64,000 nt of DNA from Stenotrophomonas sp. 610A2 (GCF_030549615.1 NZ_CP130832.1:3720001-3784000), one strand, 5' to 3'. Counted from the first letter of the stretch, positions 1-8,478 are shown. The notes: generated from the letters alone by a model not told the origin. Numbers and translations are program-made.

Positions 1-199
1 CTGGCTTCCGCACCCTGTTGGCATTCCTCATCGTTTCTCACCCGTGCTGGTGACAATCGATGCGTGTATTCCACGACCTGCTTTTGTAGCTTAGGTCCAA
101 GACCTCCGTCCCGTCGCGATGGAGCAGCCCACACGAGGAACAAGGCTTACCACGGAGAACGATGCCTCCATAGCTTGGACGCCGCAGCTGAATACTGCC
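1..199. other. Left edge, no supported gene
   Basis: Open frames cross this stretch, but none has a recognisable product, a Shine-Dalgarno site or codon use like the genes further on. It lies downstream of the HicB-like gene and may include the end of a feature outside the window. I see nothing I can call. Confidence 0.4.
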
Positions 200-610
200 T
201 CATGCAATGTACGCAAACCAGCGCCTGCCAAGGACGCCGGCAACCTTCTCCAGGAACTCAAGGTCTGTCGCGCCCGAGATGTCCAGACGCTGCCTGATCA
301 ACGCAGGAGGCACACCCAGCGCAAGTGCCAGGGAATGATAGGAAGCAGCCTTTCCTATCATCTCGTTCAGAAGAATCACCTTCAGGGATTCACCAAATGA
401 CAAGCGAGCAGCAATCTCGCCGCGCGGCTTGGCACGCGGCAACGGAACAGGGCGGGACGCGGCCGTGCGCTCGCGCACAGCCAGCCTCAAGGCAGCGTTG
501 ATTTTCTCCTCCGGGCCGGAAGAACCCGTTATGCATACCTCCGGCCAGTCCGCGAGCTGGAGCTGGAAGCTGACGGGAGTTCCAACCGTCCTTACTGGGT
601 AGATAAGCAT
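200..610 (-). CDS. hicB: HicB-like antitoxin, orphan
   Basis: A 136-residue protein with the two-part layout of HicB antitoxins. The N-terminal part (about 1-60, beginning MLIYPV) is a degraded RNase-H-like fold that in the family binds and blocks the HicA mRNA interferase. The C-terminal part (about 70-136) has the helix-turn-helix pattern of long HicB proteins, with a leucine-rich helix (LKVILLNEM) followed by LALALGVPPALIRQRLD, and would bind its own operator. In the family hicA normally lies just upstream on the same strand; no 55-65-residue HicA-like frame is visible in 611-850, so this copy looks solitary. The ATG at 610 gives the HicB-type N-terminus; an in-frame ATG at 628 is an alternative. 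It may act as a regulator or be a relic. Family call fairly sure, role inferred. Confidence 0.62.
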   Translation of the reverse strand: MLIYPVRTVGTPVSFQLQLADWPEVCITGSSGPEEKINAALRLAVRERTAASRPVPLPRAKPRGEIAARLSFGESLKVILLNEMIGKAASYHSLALALGVPPALIRQRLDISGATDLEFLEKVAGVLGRRWFAYIA

Positions 611-745
611 ATGCCTCGCCACATTCATGGATACAGGTTTTCTGCTCTGAATCGACAATACCGCTGGAACCAAGGCGCCCCGACACTGACTTTCCAACCG
701 CAATAGCACACCCACACTCTGGACAAACGCGGGAAACCCGACCGG

Positions 746-1021
746 ATGACGCACCCAAGCATCGATCAACTGAAAGCCCTGAGTGACTCTTTGAACGATG
801 TTTCGCTGGACGCAAATGCTCGAATTCAAGTCCTTCAGAAGATCAGGCAATTAGCCGCCAACCTGTACATCAACGGCTTGCAGGACCCCAGCGGCTGCAG
901 CGACCAGATCGATCTGATGGTGCTTGAAGCAATTGAAGCTGCACTACTTCCGTTTGAACACGAGTGCCCAGCTCATTCCAAAAACAATGCGTTCCCCGCT
1001 ACGGAATATAGCCAGCCTTAA
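746..1021 (+). CDS. Hypothetical small acidic protein
   Basis: A 91-residue frame divergent from the HicB-like gene. It is predicted soluble and helical, with an alternating leucine/isoleucine pattern over residues 5-60 and no membrane segment or signal peptide. I do not recognise a family. The short N-terminal helical region followed by a cysteine/histidine-containing tail (ECPAH) is not diagnostic. No strong Shine-Dalgarno site precedes the ATG. Coding is plausible because the opposite strand has no better candidate here, but it is unproven. Confidence 0.35.
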   Translation: MTHPSIDQLKALSDSLNDVSLDANARIQVLQKIRQLAANLYINGLQDPSGCSDQIDLMVLEAIEAALLPFEHECPAHSKNNAFPATEYSQP

Positions 1022-1198
1022 CACCGGGATCACGCATGCTTTCTCATGAAACCGGTGATAAATGGTGAGCATCCAAACGCAACCACGCAGTATCAAAAGC
1101 CAAGCGAACCGCGTCACCTGCAACAGGAAATCGCAGCTCGAAAGCGGTGAAGGAACAGAAGCCCCCCTTGCCTAAAATGACCGAACTTTCATCCAGCC

Positions 1199-1603
1199 AT
1201 GCCGAAAAAGTCCCGTCTAGCCAACGACACGCACCTGCTCATTGACAGGATCAAACAACGACTTCCGGAAGTTCAGCAGGCAGATGCAATCACCTCGGCA
1301 CTGCTTGCAGATGTTGTTGCGCACCTGCATAGCGCTCTTGTTGCAGGCCATGCCGGGCAATCGATTGCGCCTTTGCGCGTGAGAACCCTGCACGAGCTGC
1401 AGCCTGTGCTGAAGGCGCTTAGAGAGCGCTGCATCCAGGAAGCTGCCAAAGCCACCCTGGGCGCTTCCGCAGGCCGGTGGTTGAGCGACCCGGATGCCGC
1501 AACAGGCACCAGCCGGCTGGAGGTTTCCAAGCAAAGTCGCGCGCAGCTTTTACGACTGCGCGCGGTATTGAGCAGCACCAGAGCCAGTCTCCACCGCAGT
1601 TGA
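1199..1603 (+). CDS. Hypothetical basic helical protein
   Basis: A 134-residue, mostly helical, basic protein starting MPKKSRLAND, without signal peptide or transmembrane segments. Its C-terminal third is arginine- and serine-rich. I recognise no domain. It lies alone, 177 bases after the previous frame and 111 bases before the dehydrogenase, on the same strand as both. Together with the HicB orphan it makes a small patch of genes of unknown role next to well-conserved metabolic genes, which is compatible with acquired DNA, though that is only an inference. Confidence 0.35.
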   Translation: MPKKSRLANDTHLLIDRIKQRLPEVQQADAITSALLADVVAHLHSALVAGHAGQSIAPLRVRTLHELQPVLKALRERCIQEAAKATLGASAGRWLSDPDAATGTSRLEVSKQSRAQLLRLRAVLSSTRASLHRS

Positions 1604-1714
1604 AGCAGCAGGCGAAGCCAAGCGTTCCATCTATTGCAGCGCCGCCAGGAATCGTGGGCCACCACGAATCCATACCCGAGCCGAAGCACGTCTCCAGATC
1701 AAAGGACCATCACC

Positions 1715-2488
1715 ATGACTGACCATTCCCTGAAAAACAAAGTCGCGGTCATCGCCGGCGGCGGCAAGAACCTGGGCGCCTTGGTGGCCCATCAGTTTGT
1801 AGATGCGGGAGCGCGCGGAATTGCCATTCACTACAACAGCGACTCATCGAAGAAGGAAGCGGAGAAAACCGCCGCCGAGCTGATCGCCAAGGGCGCCGAC
1901 GCCATCCTGTTCCAAGGCAACCTGGCCGTGGTGGCCAACAACGTGAAACTGTTCGAACAAGCCAGATCGCATTTCGGACAGGTCGACATTGCCATCAACA
2001 CCGCCGGTGTCGTGATCAAGAAGCCAATCGCGGAAATCACCGAGGCAGACTACGACAAGAGCTTTGACGCCAATGCCAAGGCCGCGTTCTTCTTCATCCA
2101 GCAGGCGGGCCGCGTGTTGGCTGACGGCGGGAACATCGTAACCATCGTCAGCTCGTTGCTGGCTGCATACACCCCCTTCTATGCAATCTATCCCGGCAGC
2201 AAGGCCGCGGTTGAGCATTACACACGTGCCGCTTCCAAGGAATTCGGCGAGCGGGGAATCTCGGTCAATGCGATTGGGCCGGGACCGATGGATACCCCCT
2301 TCTTCTATGGCCAGGAGCAGCCTGACGCAGTGGCCTACCACAAGTCCGCGGCCGCGCTGAGCAAATTCAGCAAGACCGGGCTTACCGATATCGAAGACAT
2401 CTCCCCCATCGTCAAATTCCTGGTAACCGACGGCTGGTGGATCACCGGCCAGACGATCTTCGCCAACGGCGGCTACACAACGCGGTAA
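1715..2488 (+). CDS. Short-chain dehydrogenase/reductase (SDR)
   Basis: A 257-residue classical SDR, an NAD(P)(H)-dependent oxidoreductase of the cytoplasm. The Rossmann glycine motif is GGGKNLG at residues 15-21, a variant of the usual TGxxxGxG. The structural motif is NTAG rather than NNAG. The catalytic set is visible as Ser146, Tyr159 and Lys163 (YPGSK). The C-terminus ends in the usual substrate-loop and dimer segment (TGQTIFANGGYTTR). The ATG at 1715 was chosen over upstream in-frame codons because AAAGGA lies 8 bases before it and the protein then begins directly at the first beta strand. The substrate cannot be read from sequence. The aldehyde dehydrogenase that follows on the same strand suggests an alcohol or aldehyde oxidation pair, which is inference. 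Confidence 0.88.
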   Translation: MTDHSLKNKVAVIAGGGKNLGALVAHQFVDAGARGIAIHYNSDSSKKEAEKTAAELIAKGADAILFQGNLAVVANNVKLFEQARSHFGQVDIAINTAGVVIKKPIAEITEADYDKSFDANAKAAFFFIQQAGRVLADGGNIVTIVSSLLAAYTPFYAIYPGSKAAVEHYTRAASKEFGERGISVNAIGPGPMDTPFFYGQEQPDAVAYHKSAAALSKFSKTGLTDIEDISPIVKFLVTDGWWITGQTIFANGGYTTR

Positions 2489-2510
2489 GTCCTTCGCCGG
2501 TGGTAGCCAT

Positions 2511-2549
2511 GGGCAGGGCGCGATTCGCTTTCGGCGTAGCGTCCTGCCC
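2511..2549. terminator. Possible hairpin after SDR gene
   Basis: GGGCAGG (2511-2517) pairs with CCTGCCC (2543-2549) around a GC-rich centre. It lies between the dehydrogenase stop and the aldehyde dehydrogenase start. There is no T tract, so it is at most a weak terminator or an mRNA-stability element. Confidence 0.25.
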
Positions 2550-2610
2550 CGCCACCGATGTTGCGACATAGGTGGATCCAGGACCCGTAACGATCTCCAG
2601 TGACACTCCC

Positions 2611-4053
2611 ATGGCCAACAGATTCCAATCCATCCTGGATGCCCAACAGCTGCATTTCCTGAGCGACGCGACCAAGTCGCGCGCCTGGCGCATTGATCAG
2701 CTTGATCGTATGGAGCGCATGCTGTGCGAACATCAGGACGCCTTCTGCGCTGCACTCCATCAGGACTTCCGCAAACCATCGTTCGAGCAACTGTTCGAGA
2801 TCACCGTGCCGCTCGGCAACATCAGCTACTACCGGGAGAACCTCACCGAGTTGATGAAGCCACGCAAGGTCGAGATTCCCTCGGGATTGCAAGCCACCGG
2901 GAACAGCGGCCTGATCCTGAAGGAGCCCTATGGCCCAACGCTGGTGATAGGTCCATTCAACGCCCCCATCCTGCTGCTGCTCGACCCGGCCATCGCAGCA
3001 TTGGCGGCGGGAAACCCGGTGGTGCTGAAGCCGGCCAACGCCACGCCGGCCACGGCCGCCCTGTTCCAGCGACTGATACCGGAATACTTCGAATCCGAGA
3101 ACGTCGCCATTGTCAGCGGCGGGCGCGAGGAGATCACGGCCTTGCTGGAACTGCCGTTCGATTTCATCTTCTTCACCGGTAGCTCCGCCGTCGGCAAAGT
3201 GGTCATGCGGGCGGCCGCCGAGAACCTTACCCCGGTGATCCTGGAACTGGGCGGACAGAATCCGACCATTGTCGACGAGACCGCCAATCTCGACATCGCC
3301 GCAGACCGGATCGCCTGGGGACACAACGCGATATCAGGCCAGTGGTGCATCGCGCCTGGATACGTCTACGTGCACGAGAGCGTGGCCGACGCATTCATCG
3401 GCAAGCTCAAGGCTTCCATCGTCAAGATGTACGGCATCGATCCGCAGCAAAGCCCGGACTTTGCCCGCATGATCAGCGAACACGAAACGCAGCGGGTGGC
3501 GTCCTACATCCTGCCCGACAAGGTGGTGCATGGCGGGCGCTCCGACATCCCGGGACGCTATCTGGAGCCGACCGTCCTCTACCCGTCGAGCTGGGACGAT
3601 CCAGCGCTGCAGCAGGAGGTCTTCGGTCCGGTCCTGCCGATCCTGCCCTATACCGAGCTGGCAGAGATCGTTGGCATCATTAAGCGCAGACCCAAGCCGC
3701 TGGCCGCTTACATCTTCAGCAAGCGCCAGGCCCATATCGACTACGTACTGGGCAGCCTCTCCTTCGGCGGCGGCTGCGTGAACCAGACCAACCTGCACTG
3801 CTGGATCGACAGCCTGCCTTTTGGCGGTGTTGGCTACAGCGGCATGGGCAAGTACTACGGCAGGGCTGGGTTCGATGCCCTGAGCAACACCAAGGCCATG
3901 CTGATCGGCAATCCCGACCTTGAGCTCGATGTGTTTCCACCGTATGGCGGCAAGGATGTCGCCGGAAATCTGAGCGTATTCTCCTCATCAGGCACGCGCA
4001 GCCAAACCGTGCCAAGCCTGGCCACGCCTGAACTCAATTCCCGGGAGAGATGA
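2611..4053 (+). CDS. Aldehyde dehydrogenase, ALDH3-like
   Basis: A 480-residue NAD(P)-dependent aldehyde dehydrogenase that oxidises aldehydes to carboxylates in the cytoplasm. The general base is Glu212 in LELGGQNP and the nucleophile is Cys246 in SGQWCIAPG, spaced 34 residues apart as in the family. The N-terminal part (DFRKP, then NISYYRENL) and the length match the ALDH3/fatty-aldehyde group rather than the roughly 500-residue betaine-aldehyde group. The usual ALDH3 SGQTC is here SGQWC. The ATG at 2611 was preferred over a GTG at 2572, which adds 13 poorly conserved residues; neither has a strong Shine-Dalgarno site. The stop overlaps or abuts the next gene, so the two are probably cotranscribed. 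Substrate unknown. Confidence 0.88.
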   Translation: MANRFQSILDAQQLHFLSDATKSRAWRIDQLDRMERMLCEHQDAFCAALHQDFRKPSFEQLFEITVPLGNISYYRENLTELMKPRKVEIPSGLQATGNSGLILKEPYGPTLVIGPFNAPILLLLDPAIAALAAGNPVVLKPANATPATAALFQRLIPEYFESENVAIVSGGREEITALLELPFDFIFFTGSSAVGKVVMRAAAENLTPVILELGGQNPTIVDETANLDIAADRIAWGHNAISGQWCIAPGYVYVHESVADAFIGKLKASIVKMYGIDPQQSPDFARMISEHETQRVASYILPDKVVHGGRSDIPGRYLEPTVLYPSSWDDPALQQEVFGPVLPILPYTELAEIVGIIKRRPKPLAAYIFSKRQAHIDYVLGSLSFGGGCVNQTNLHCWIDSLPFGGVGYSGMGKYYGRAGFDALSNTKAMLIGNPDLELDVFPPYGGKDVAGNLSVFSSSGTRSQTVPSLATPELNSRER

Positions 4054-4055
4054 GC

Positions 4056-4325
4056 ATGCACGTCGTTCTGGTAATCATTGGTGGACTGGTTCTCCTCGGC
4101 CTGTTTGTTCTGTTCGGCTGGCTGTGGGCAGCCACCACGGCCGGCATGGCAGTGGCAGCCAAGCTCTTCATCCCGGTCTGGCTGGTAATTGCAGGCATCA
4201 ATATGTGGGTTGGTATTACCCATGCCGGGTACAGCTTCCGTGAGGAGTTGCCGATCCTTGTACTTGTCTTCGCCGTACCGGCAATTGCCGCCTGCGTTGT
4301 TGCCTGGCGGTTGTCGCTGTCATGA
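4056..4325 (+). CDS. Small inner-membrane protein
   Basis: An 89-residue protein with three hydrophobic stretches (about 3-25, 30-50 and 65-85) and almost no soluble part. It is therefore an inner-membrane protein of unknown function. Two starts are possible: an ATG at 4050 that overlaps the upstream stop as ATGA, and an ATG at 4056. The latter was chosen because GGGAGAG (4043-4049) is then at normal spacing, whereas it would touch the 4050 codon. Its own stop overlaps the ltrA start by four bases, so translation of the two is coupled. A helper role for LtrA is possible but unproven. Confidence 0.7.
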   Translation: MHVVLVIIGGLVLLGLFVLFGWLWAATTAGMAVAAKLFIPVWLVIAGINMWVGITHAGYSFREELPILVLVFAVPAIAACVVAWRLSLS

Positions 4326-5530
4326 AGCCTTCGACTGGCGACATGGCTGGCGCCCAGTTCCCCGGCCATCCCCTGTTGCGCCGCCGCGACGGCCACCATG
4401 CGCGGGTGACCTATGAAGAACTGTTCTTCGACCTGGTCTACGTATTCGCGGTGACACAACTCAGCCATGAGCTGCTGCACAACCTCAGCGCTGCCGGCTT
4501 GGTTGAAACGCTGATCCTGTGGTTCGCGGTGTGGCTGGGCTGGCAGTACACCTGCTGGGTCACCAACTGGTTCGACCCGGAGACGCCGCGCATACGCGCC
4601 CTGATGTTCGTGACCATGCTGCTCGGGCTGGTGATGGCCGCCAGCATCCCCATGGCATTCGCCGATCGGGGACTGGTGTTCGCGGGCGCCTATGTGGGGA
4701 TGCAGGTAGGACGAACCGCCTTCATCGCCTTGCAACTGCCCGCAAGCCATCCGCTGGCGCCCAATTACCGGCGCATGCTTGGCTGGCTGCTGATCTCGGC
4801 GGTGTTCTGGCTCTCCGGGGCGATGGTCCAGCACGAGGCCCGCGCATTGCTATGGGTGGTCGCGATTCTTTGCGAATACGTATCGCCGATGTTCGGTTTC
4901 GCACTGCCCGGAATGGGCCGCTCACGCACACGGGAATGGACCATCGAGGGTGGTCATCTCGCCGAGCGCTGCCAGTTGTTCGTGATTGTGGCGCTGGGCG
5001 AAACCCTGCTGGCCAGCGGCGCGACACTGGCCAATGCGGCCGAATGGGACGCGCCGGTGGTGCTCGCGTTGCTGGCCACTTTCGTGGGTACCTTGGCCAT
5101 GTGGTGGCTGTACTTCGGCACATCAAGCAAGGATGCGACCAACGCGATCTTGCATTCGGACGACCCCGGCCGCATCGGCGCCTACTTCCACTACGTGCAT
5201 GCAATTCTCATCGCAGGCGTGATCGCCTCGGCAGTGGGCAACGACCTGGTACTTGCACATCCGCATGCCCATCCGGCCGCCGCGCAGGTCGCGATCCTGT
5301 TGGCAGGACCCGCCATCTACCTACTGGGCAGCGCCGCTTACAAGCGAATTGTCTACGGGACGATGCCGGTGTCCCACCTGGTTGGCGTGCTGTTGCTGCT
5401 GGCGCTCGTGCCGGTAGGACTCCGCGCCGACATGTTGATCATGGGTTGGCTGACCACGGCGGTCGTGCTGATCGTGAGCTTCTGGGAAGCACGTCTGTTT
5501 CAGGAGCGGCGCGGCAACGTACAGCAGTGA
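4322..5530 (+). CDS. ltrA: LtrA family membrane protein
   Basis: A 402-residue polytopic membrane protein of the low-temperature-requirement A family. The family signature is at the N-terminus, where the YEELFFDLVYVFAVTQLSH segment (about residues 34-52) opens the first membrane helix, followed by roughly ten hydrophobic segments. A cytoplasmic N-terminal tail with HPLLRRRDGHHAR precedes it. The biochemical function of LtrA proteins is not well established; the name comes from a cold-sensitive Listeria mutant. The start overlaps the upstream small membrane gene (ATGA). The gene ends 134 bases from a convergent L,D-transpeptidase gene. Confidence 0.9.
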   Translation: MKPSTGDMAGAQFPGHPLLRRRDGHHARVTYEELFFDLVYVFAVTQLSHELLHNLSAAGLVETLILWFAVWLGWQYTCWVTNWFDPETPRIRALMFVTMLLGLVMAASIPMAFADRGLVFAGAYVGMQVGRTAFIALQLPASHPLAPNYRRMLGWLLISAVFWLSGAMVQHEARALLWVVAILCEYVSPMFGFALPGMGRSRTREWTIEGGHLAERCQLFVIVALGETLLASGATLANAAEWDAPVVLALLATFVGTLAMWWLYFGTSSKDATNAILHSDDPGRIGAYFHYVHAILIAGVIASAVGNDLVLAHPHAHPAAAQVAILLAGPAIYLLGSAAYKRIVYGTMPVSHLVGVLLLLALVPVGLRADMLIMGWLTTAVVLIVSFWEARLFQERRGNVQQ

Positions 5531-5664
5531 AACAGCAGGAGCTCGTGCGCCGTACTTGTCCACGGCTGTCTTTTGCACAGGACACGCAGCCCCGCGCTCT
5601 GAATATGGAATCTCAGACGTTGCGCTGCTTCGCCGGCTGCGAGCAGCGAGCCCACGGATTTCCA

Positions 5665-6393
5665 TCATCGCGAAGAGCGCGCGCCGCCACCGCCGCTGCC
5701 TTTTGCAGCTTCTCGACTCTGTGCGAACTCCGGAAAGGTATCTTCCAGAGAATCCTTGTCTGGCAGGATGTAGAAGATACCGCCACGCTCGAAGGTCGAA
5801 CTGATGATCTGCTCGTAGAACCCGGGCGAGACGTTGATGCAGCCATGGGTGACGCGATTGTCATCCGGCGTAGGTGATGCAAGGCGCTCGACGCGACGCT
5901 CGGCTGGCACGCCGGTCGCGGTGGGATGGATGGAAACCGCGGACTCATAGTCCACCCACAACACACGGCCTGCATCGATGGACGGACCAAAGCCGCCTAC
6001 GAAGCGACCTGCAGGCGTGGTGCGATCACGACCGGGAATCTCGCGCAGCGCGAGTCCGGCGACGCCGGGTGCGGTGTGATCACCGGTTGCCGACCCGAAC
6101 AGACCGGGTGTAGCACCGCGCAGCTTGCCATCTCCGCCAAACACCAATATCTGTGCAGCGGCCTTGTCCATGATCGCAAACGGGTAGCCCTGGTTGTCCT
6201 TGCTCGCGACAACCCAACCGGCAAGTTCAATCACCGTGTCGGAGACCTCCTGGCCTGGCGGCAGCTCATCAACCGCGGCAGCCGGTTGCGCGACAGCATC
6301 CTCTGCGCTGGCCACGCCGATGCTCCCGAAAGCCAGCGCCATTACCAATGCGCCACAGGCGGCTCGGATTGCAGGGTTTGTATGCGTACGGAT
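5665..6393 (-). CDS. L,D-transpeptidase (YkuD), probable AUC start
   Basis: A periplasmic L,D-transpeptidase that would cross-link or edit peptidoglycan, or attach proteins to it. The catalytic segment is THGCIN with His183 and Cys185 (numbered from 6393), preceded by a nucleating YkuD fold with SIHPT. The C-terminus is a glycine/serine/arginine tail. The start is odd. The only in-frame ATG near the N-terminus (6342) leaves a 13-residue stub of a signal peptide, and a TTG at 6348 adds two residues. Fifteen codons further up, an ATC codon at 6391-6393 is preceded at seven bases by AAGGAA and gives a textbook signal peptide (RTHTNPAIR, hydrophobic core, ASA|ED). No upstream ATG exists before the in-frame stop. 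Either initiation is at AUC or an ATG has changed by one base. The enzyme family is sure, the start inferred. Confidence 0.82.
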   Translation of the reverse strand: MRTHTNPAIRAACGALVMALAFGSIGVASAEDAVAQPAAAVDELPPGQEVSDTVIELAGWVVASKDNQGYPFAIMDKAAAQILVFGGDGKLRGATPGLFGSATGDHTAPGVAGLALREIPGRDRTTPAGRFVGGFGPSIDAGRVLWVDYESAVSIHPTATGVPAERRVERLASPTPDDNRVTHGCINVSPGFYEQIISSTFERGGIFYILPDKDSLEDTFPEFAQSREAAKGSGGGGARSSR

Positions 6394-6509
6394 GGGACGG
6401 TTCCTTCAGAAGACGGTCTGACGTATGGAAACCAGTGGCCCACAAAGGCCACCGGGTTCCTTTTCAACTACTCGACTCAAGGAGTCGTTACGAAACGTGC
6501 TCGAGCGGA

Positions 6510-6779
6510 CTAACCGCGCGGCGTGCGGCGGGGAGCCCTTTCGAGTTGCTGGACGCGACCTTCAATCTGGTCCAGCCGTTGGTTGGCTTGCTGTGCGGAT
6601 TGATTGGCGGATTCGGCACTCTGGGCCGCGCCCTGAACGCGCGTGTCGAGCTGATCGAGACGTGAGTTGATCCCTGCGAATTCTTCTTTGTAGGTTGCGC
6701 AGGAAGACAGGCTTGCGGCAGCGACAATCGCAACACCGAGCGTACGAGCCATCACCATTGTTTGCTTGGTCACTAACAT
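6510..6779 (-). CDS. Lpp-like small lipoprotein
   Basis: An 89-residue outer-envelope lipoprotein. The signal peptide ends in the lipobox LSSC with the acylated Cys27. The mature part is a heptad-repeat helix (INSRLDQLDTRV, then QRLDQIEGRVQQLE) like the Braun-lipoprotein coiled coil, with an alanine/serine/glutamine-rich middle. Unlike E. coli Lpp it has no C-terminal lysine; it ends RRTPRG, so covalent attachment to peptidoglycan is not expected in the usual way. The start at 6779 has an excellent GAAGGAGGG site six to seven bases upstream. The neighbouring L,D-transpeptidase is on the same strand 117 bases downstream, and that enzyme family includes Lpp-attaching members, so a functional link is possible. 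Confidence 0.8.
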   Translation of the reverse strand: MLVTKQTMVMARTLGVAIVAAASLSSCATYKEEFAGINSRLDQLDTRVQGAAQSAESANQSAQQANQRLDQIEGRVQQLERAPRRTPRG

Positions 6780-7083
6780 TCCAATCCCTCCTTCGTGTGG
6801 GGAATCAGGAATATAACTGCGTTTCCGGTGAGGTCGTCATCCGGTTTCATGAAGCGTTGGAACAGGTGCAAGGAGCGTGAAGAAACTGCCGCCATCGCAA
6901 CCGCAGCTCGAGTCATTCGACCGGCAATGGAACCGGCTGTATAGCTGCGATTGCCTCGCCTTGCGCGCAGTCAGCTATCAAAACCGAAGTTGATTTTTTG
7001 ATCTGGAATTAACGAGAGAATCTTCAGCGCTGGATGCAATGAGAGCTTCAAATTCCCAATTCATCTACAAGCCCAGCAATGCA
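6780..7083. other. 304-base intergenic region
   Basis: No gene is supported. It is the leader of the Lpp-like lipoprotein gene and follows the small membrane gene of the iron locus; both are on the minus strand. An AT-rich patch near 6985-7020 could hold a promoter, but I cannot assign -35 and -10 elements with confidence. Confidence 0.5.
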
Positions 7084-7257
7084 TCAGCGTGCGGATCTTC
7101 TTCGCCACAAAGCAGCCGCGCCCACCAGCAATGGCAGGATCGTCAGCAGGAAGAAGAAGAGGTCCCAGCTCCCTTCAACCACCAGCATGCCGATCAGGCC
7201 AAGCATGCTCAGGATCGCCAGCAGCGTGATCGCGACAATGGTGTGCTTGCCGGTCAT
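7084..7257 (-). CDS. Small two-helix membrane protein
   Basis: A 57-residue protein, nearly all hydrophobic, with two membrane helices (about residues 6-27 and 30-50) and a basic tail (WRRRSAR) that suggests a cytoplasmic C-terminus. Its ATG overlaps the stop of the PepSY gene (ATGA), so it is the last gene of the iron-uptake unit. Short hydrophobic partners of this kind often follow PepSY membrane proteins in siderophore loci. I cannot name a family. Confidence 0.65.
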   Translation of the reverse strand: MTGKHTIVAITLLAILSMLGLIGMLVVEGSWDLFFFLLTILPLLVGAAALWRRRSAR

Positions 7258-8402
7258 GGCGCCAGCTCCCTGGTCTTGCTGCGCACGGTCACCTTGCGCT
7301 TGCGCCGTCGGTCCCACCACAGCCATGCACCATTGAGGGTGATGAACAAGGTCAACCAGGTGCAGGCGGTCCACAATATCTTCAGCGGCATGCCACCGTA
7401 GTCACCGAAGTGCAGCGGCTCGGACAGCGTGATCGCCTTCAGGTACCACGGCAGTTCGGCAGTCCCCGCCACCTCGCCATTGGCGGCATCCACCAGCACC
7501 ACCCGCACCAGACGCTCGTCGAGCCCGCTGCCGCCGATCAGAACGGTGTAATGGCGGGGCGTGGAAAAGTCTGTGCCCGGCCATAGTATCGAGCTGACCT
7601 GCCAACCTGTTGGTGCGGCAGTCAACGCCGATGCAAGCGCGTGGTCGGCATCGATGGGCGGATGACGCGGATCGACGGGCGCACCCGTATGCATGCTCTG
7701 CACGCGTGCAAGCTGCTGCTGCGACCACAAGCCGGTTGCCAGCGTGCCGAAGCCGAGCAGGAAGCCGGTAAGGCTGACGGCGAATGCCCAGCCCAGCACG
7801 ATCGCGCCGATGGTGTTGTGCAGGTCCAGTTGCCGCAGCCGCGGCCCCTTGCCCCGCCGCAACAGGCCGAATGCCACCTTCTTGGCATGCGGCCAATACA
7901 CCACCAGCCCGGACAGCAACGACACCAGCACCAGCAACGCGAAGAAGGCGCCAAGCAGCTCACCGAACGGCCCTAGGAACCACTGCGCATGCAGCTCCAG
8001 CAGGAAGCCGGTCAAGGTGGTTCCATCGCCTGCACTGGCATCGATGCGTTCGGCGGTAGCCAGGTCGGTGAACTGCAGCTTCGCCCGCTCGAAACCGCTG
8101 TCACCGTGCGGCACTGTGTTGAGGAGCAGCAAGCCCGGGTGGTGATCGGCATCAAGGCCGAGGTAGATGATTTTCTCATCCGGGCTGGCCGCCAGCACCG
8201 CATCCACCGACTCGGCCAAGGGCCGCTGCGAGGCTGACAGGCCCGGCGCGGCCGGCATCACGCCCATCGCTGCATCGATCTCTTCGTGGAAGATCAGTAC
8301 CGTGCCGGTCAGGCACAGCACGAGGAATGGCAGCGTTGCCAACAGGCTGCACCAACGGTGCAACCACAGGTTCAGACGATAGGTGCGGGAAGTGCCTGTC
8401 AC
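7254..8402 (-). CDS. PepSY-associated TM protein, iron-regulated
   Basis: A 382-residue inner-membrane protein of the PepSY_TM family. Four hydrophobic helices are visible, starting with LNLWLHRWCSLLATLPFLV near residue 10, then near 150-170, 200-225 and 340-360. A large periplasmic PepSY-like region lies between helices 1 and 2, another between 3 and 4. Conserved membrane histidines (LHRW near the start, DLHNTIGAI near 195) resemble haem- or metal-binding positions in related ferric-reductase-like proteins. In siderophore loci such proteins are thought to help reduce or release iron after uptake. It lies downstream of the TonB receptor, separated by a 76-base spacer with a strong hairpin. 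Confidence 0.85.
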   Translation of the reverse strand: MTGTSRTYRLNLWLHRWCSLLATLPFLVLCLTGTVLIFHEEIDAAMGVMPAAPGLSASQRPLAESVDAVLAASPDEKIIYLGLDADHHPGLLLLNTVPHGDSGFERAKLQFTDLATAERIDASAGDGTTLTGFLLELHAQWFLGPFGELLGAFFALLVLVSLLSGLVVYWPHAKKVAFGLLRRGKGPRLRQLDLHNTIGAIVLGWAFAVSLTGFLLGFGTLATGLWSQQQLARVQSMHTGAPVDPRHPPIDADHALASALTAAPTGWQVSSILWPGTDFSTPRHYTVLIGGSGLDERLVRVVLVDAANGEVAGTAELPWYLKAITLSEPLHFGDYGGMPLKILWTACTWLTLFITLNGAWLWWDRRRKRKVTVRSKTRELAP

Positions 8403-8441
8403 GTAGGTAGGGCTCGTTGCTGCGGGAGATCACGATGCATG

Positions 8442-8471
8442 CCGCCATCCGGCACCTCTGCCGGATGGCGG
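8442..8471 (-). terminator. Intercistronic hairpin after TonB receptor gene
   Basis: A perfect 12-base stem (8442-8453 with 8460-8471) and a six-base loop lie between the receptor stop and the PepSY start. No T run follows. It more likely acts as a partial attenuator or a 3' stabiliser of the receptor mRNA than as a full terminator. Confidence 0.5.
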
Positions 8472-8478
8472 TGCGCAG

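Noticed and set aside
64..297. 77-codon frame near the left edge
   Set aside because: Cys/Arg/Pro-rich with no ribosome site; overlaps the HicB 3' end on the opposite strand.
2473..3324. 283-codon open frame antisense to the aldehyde dehydrogenase
   Set aside because: No motif or start site; sense strand carries the catalytic Glu and Cys.
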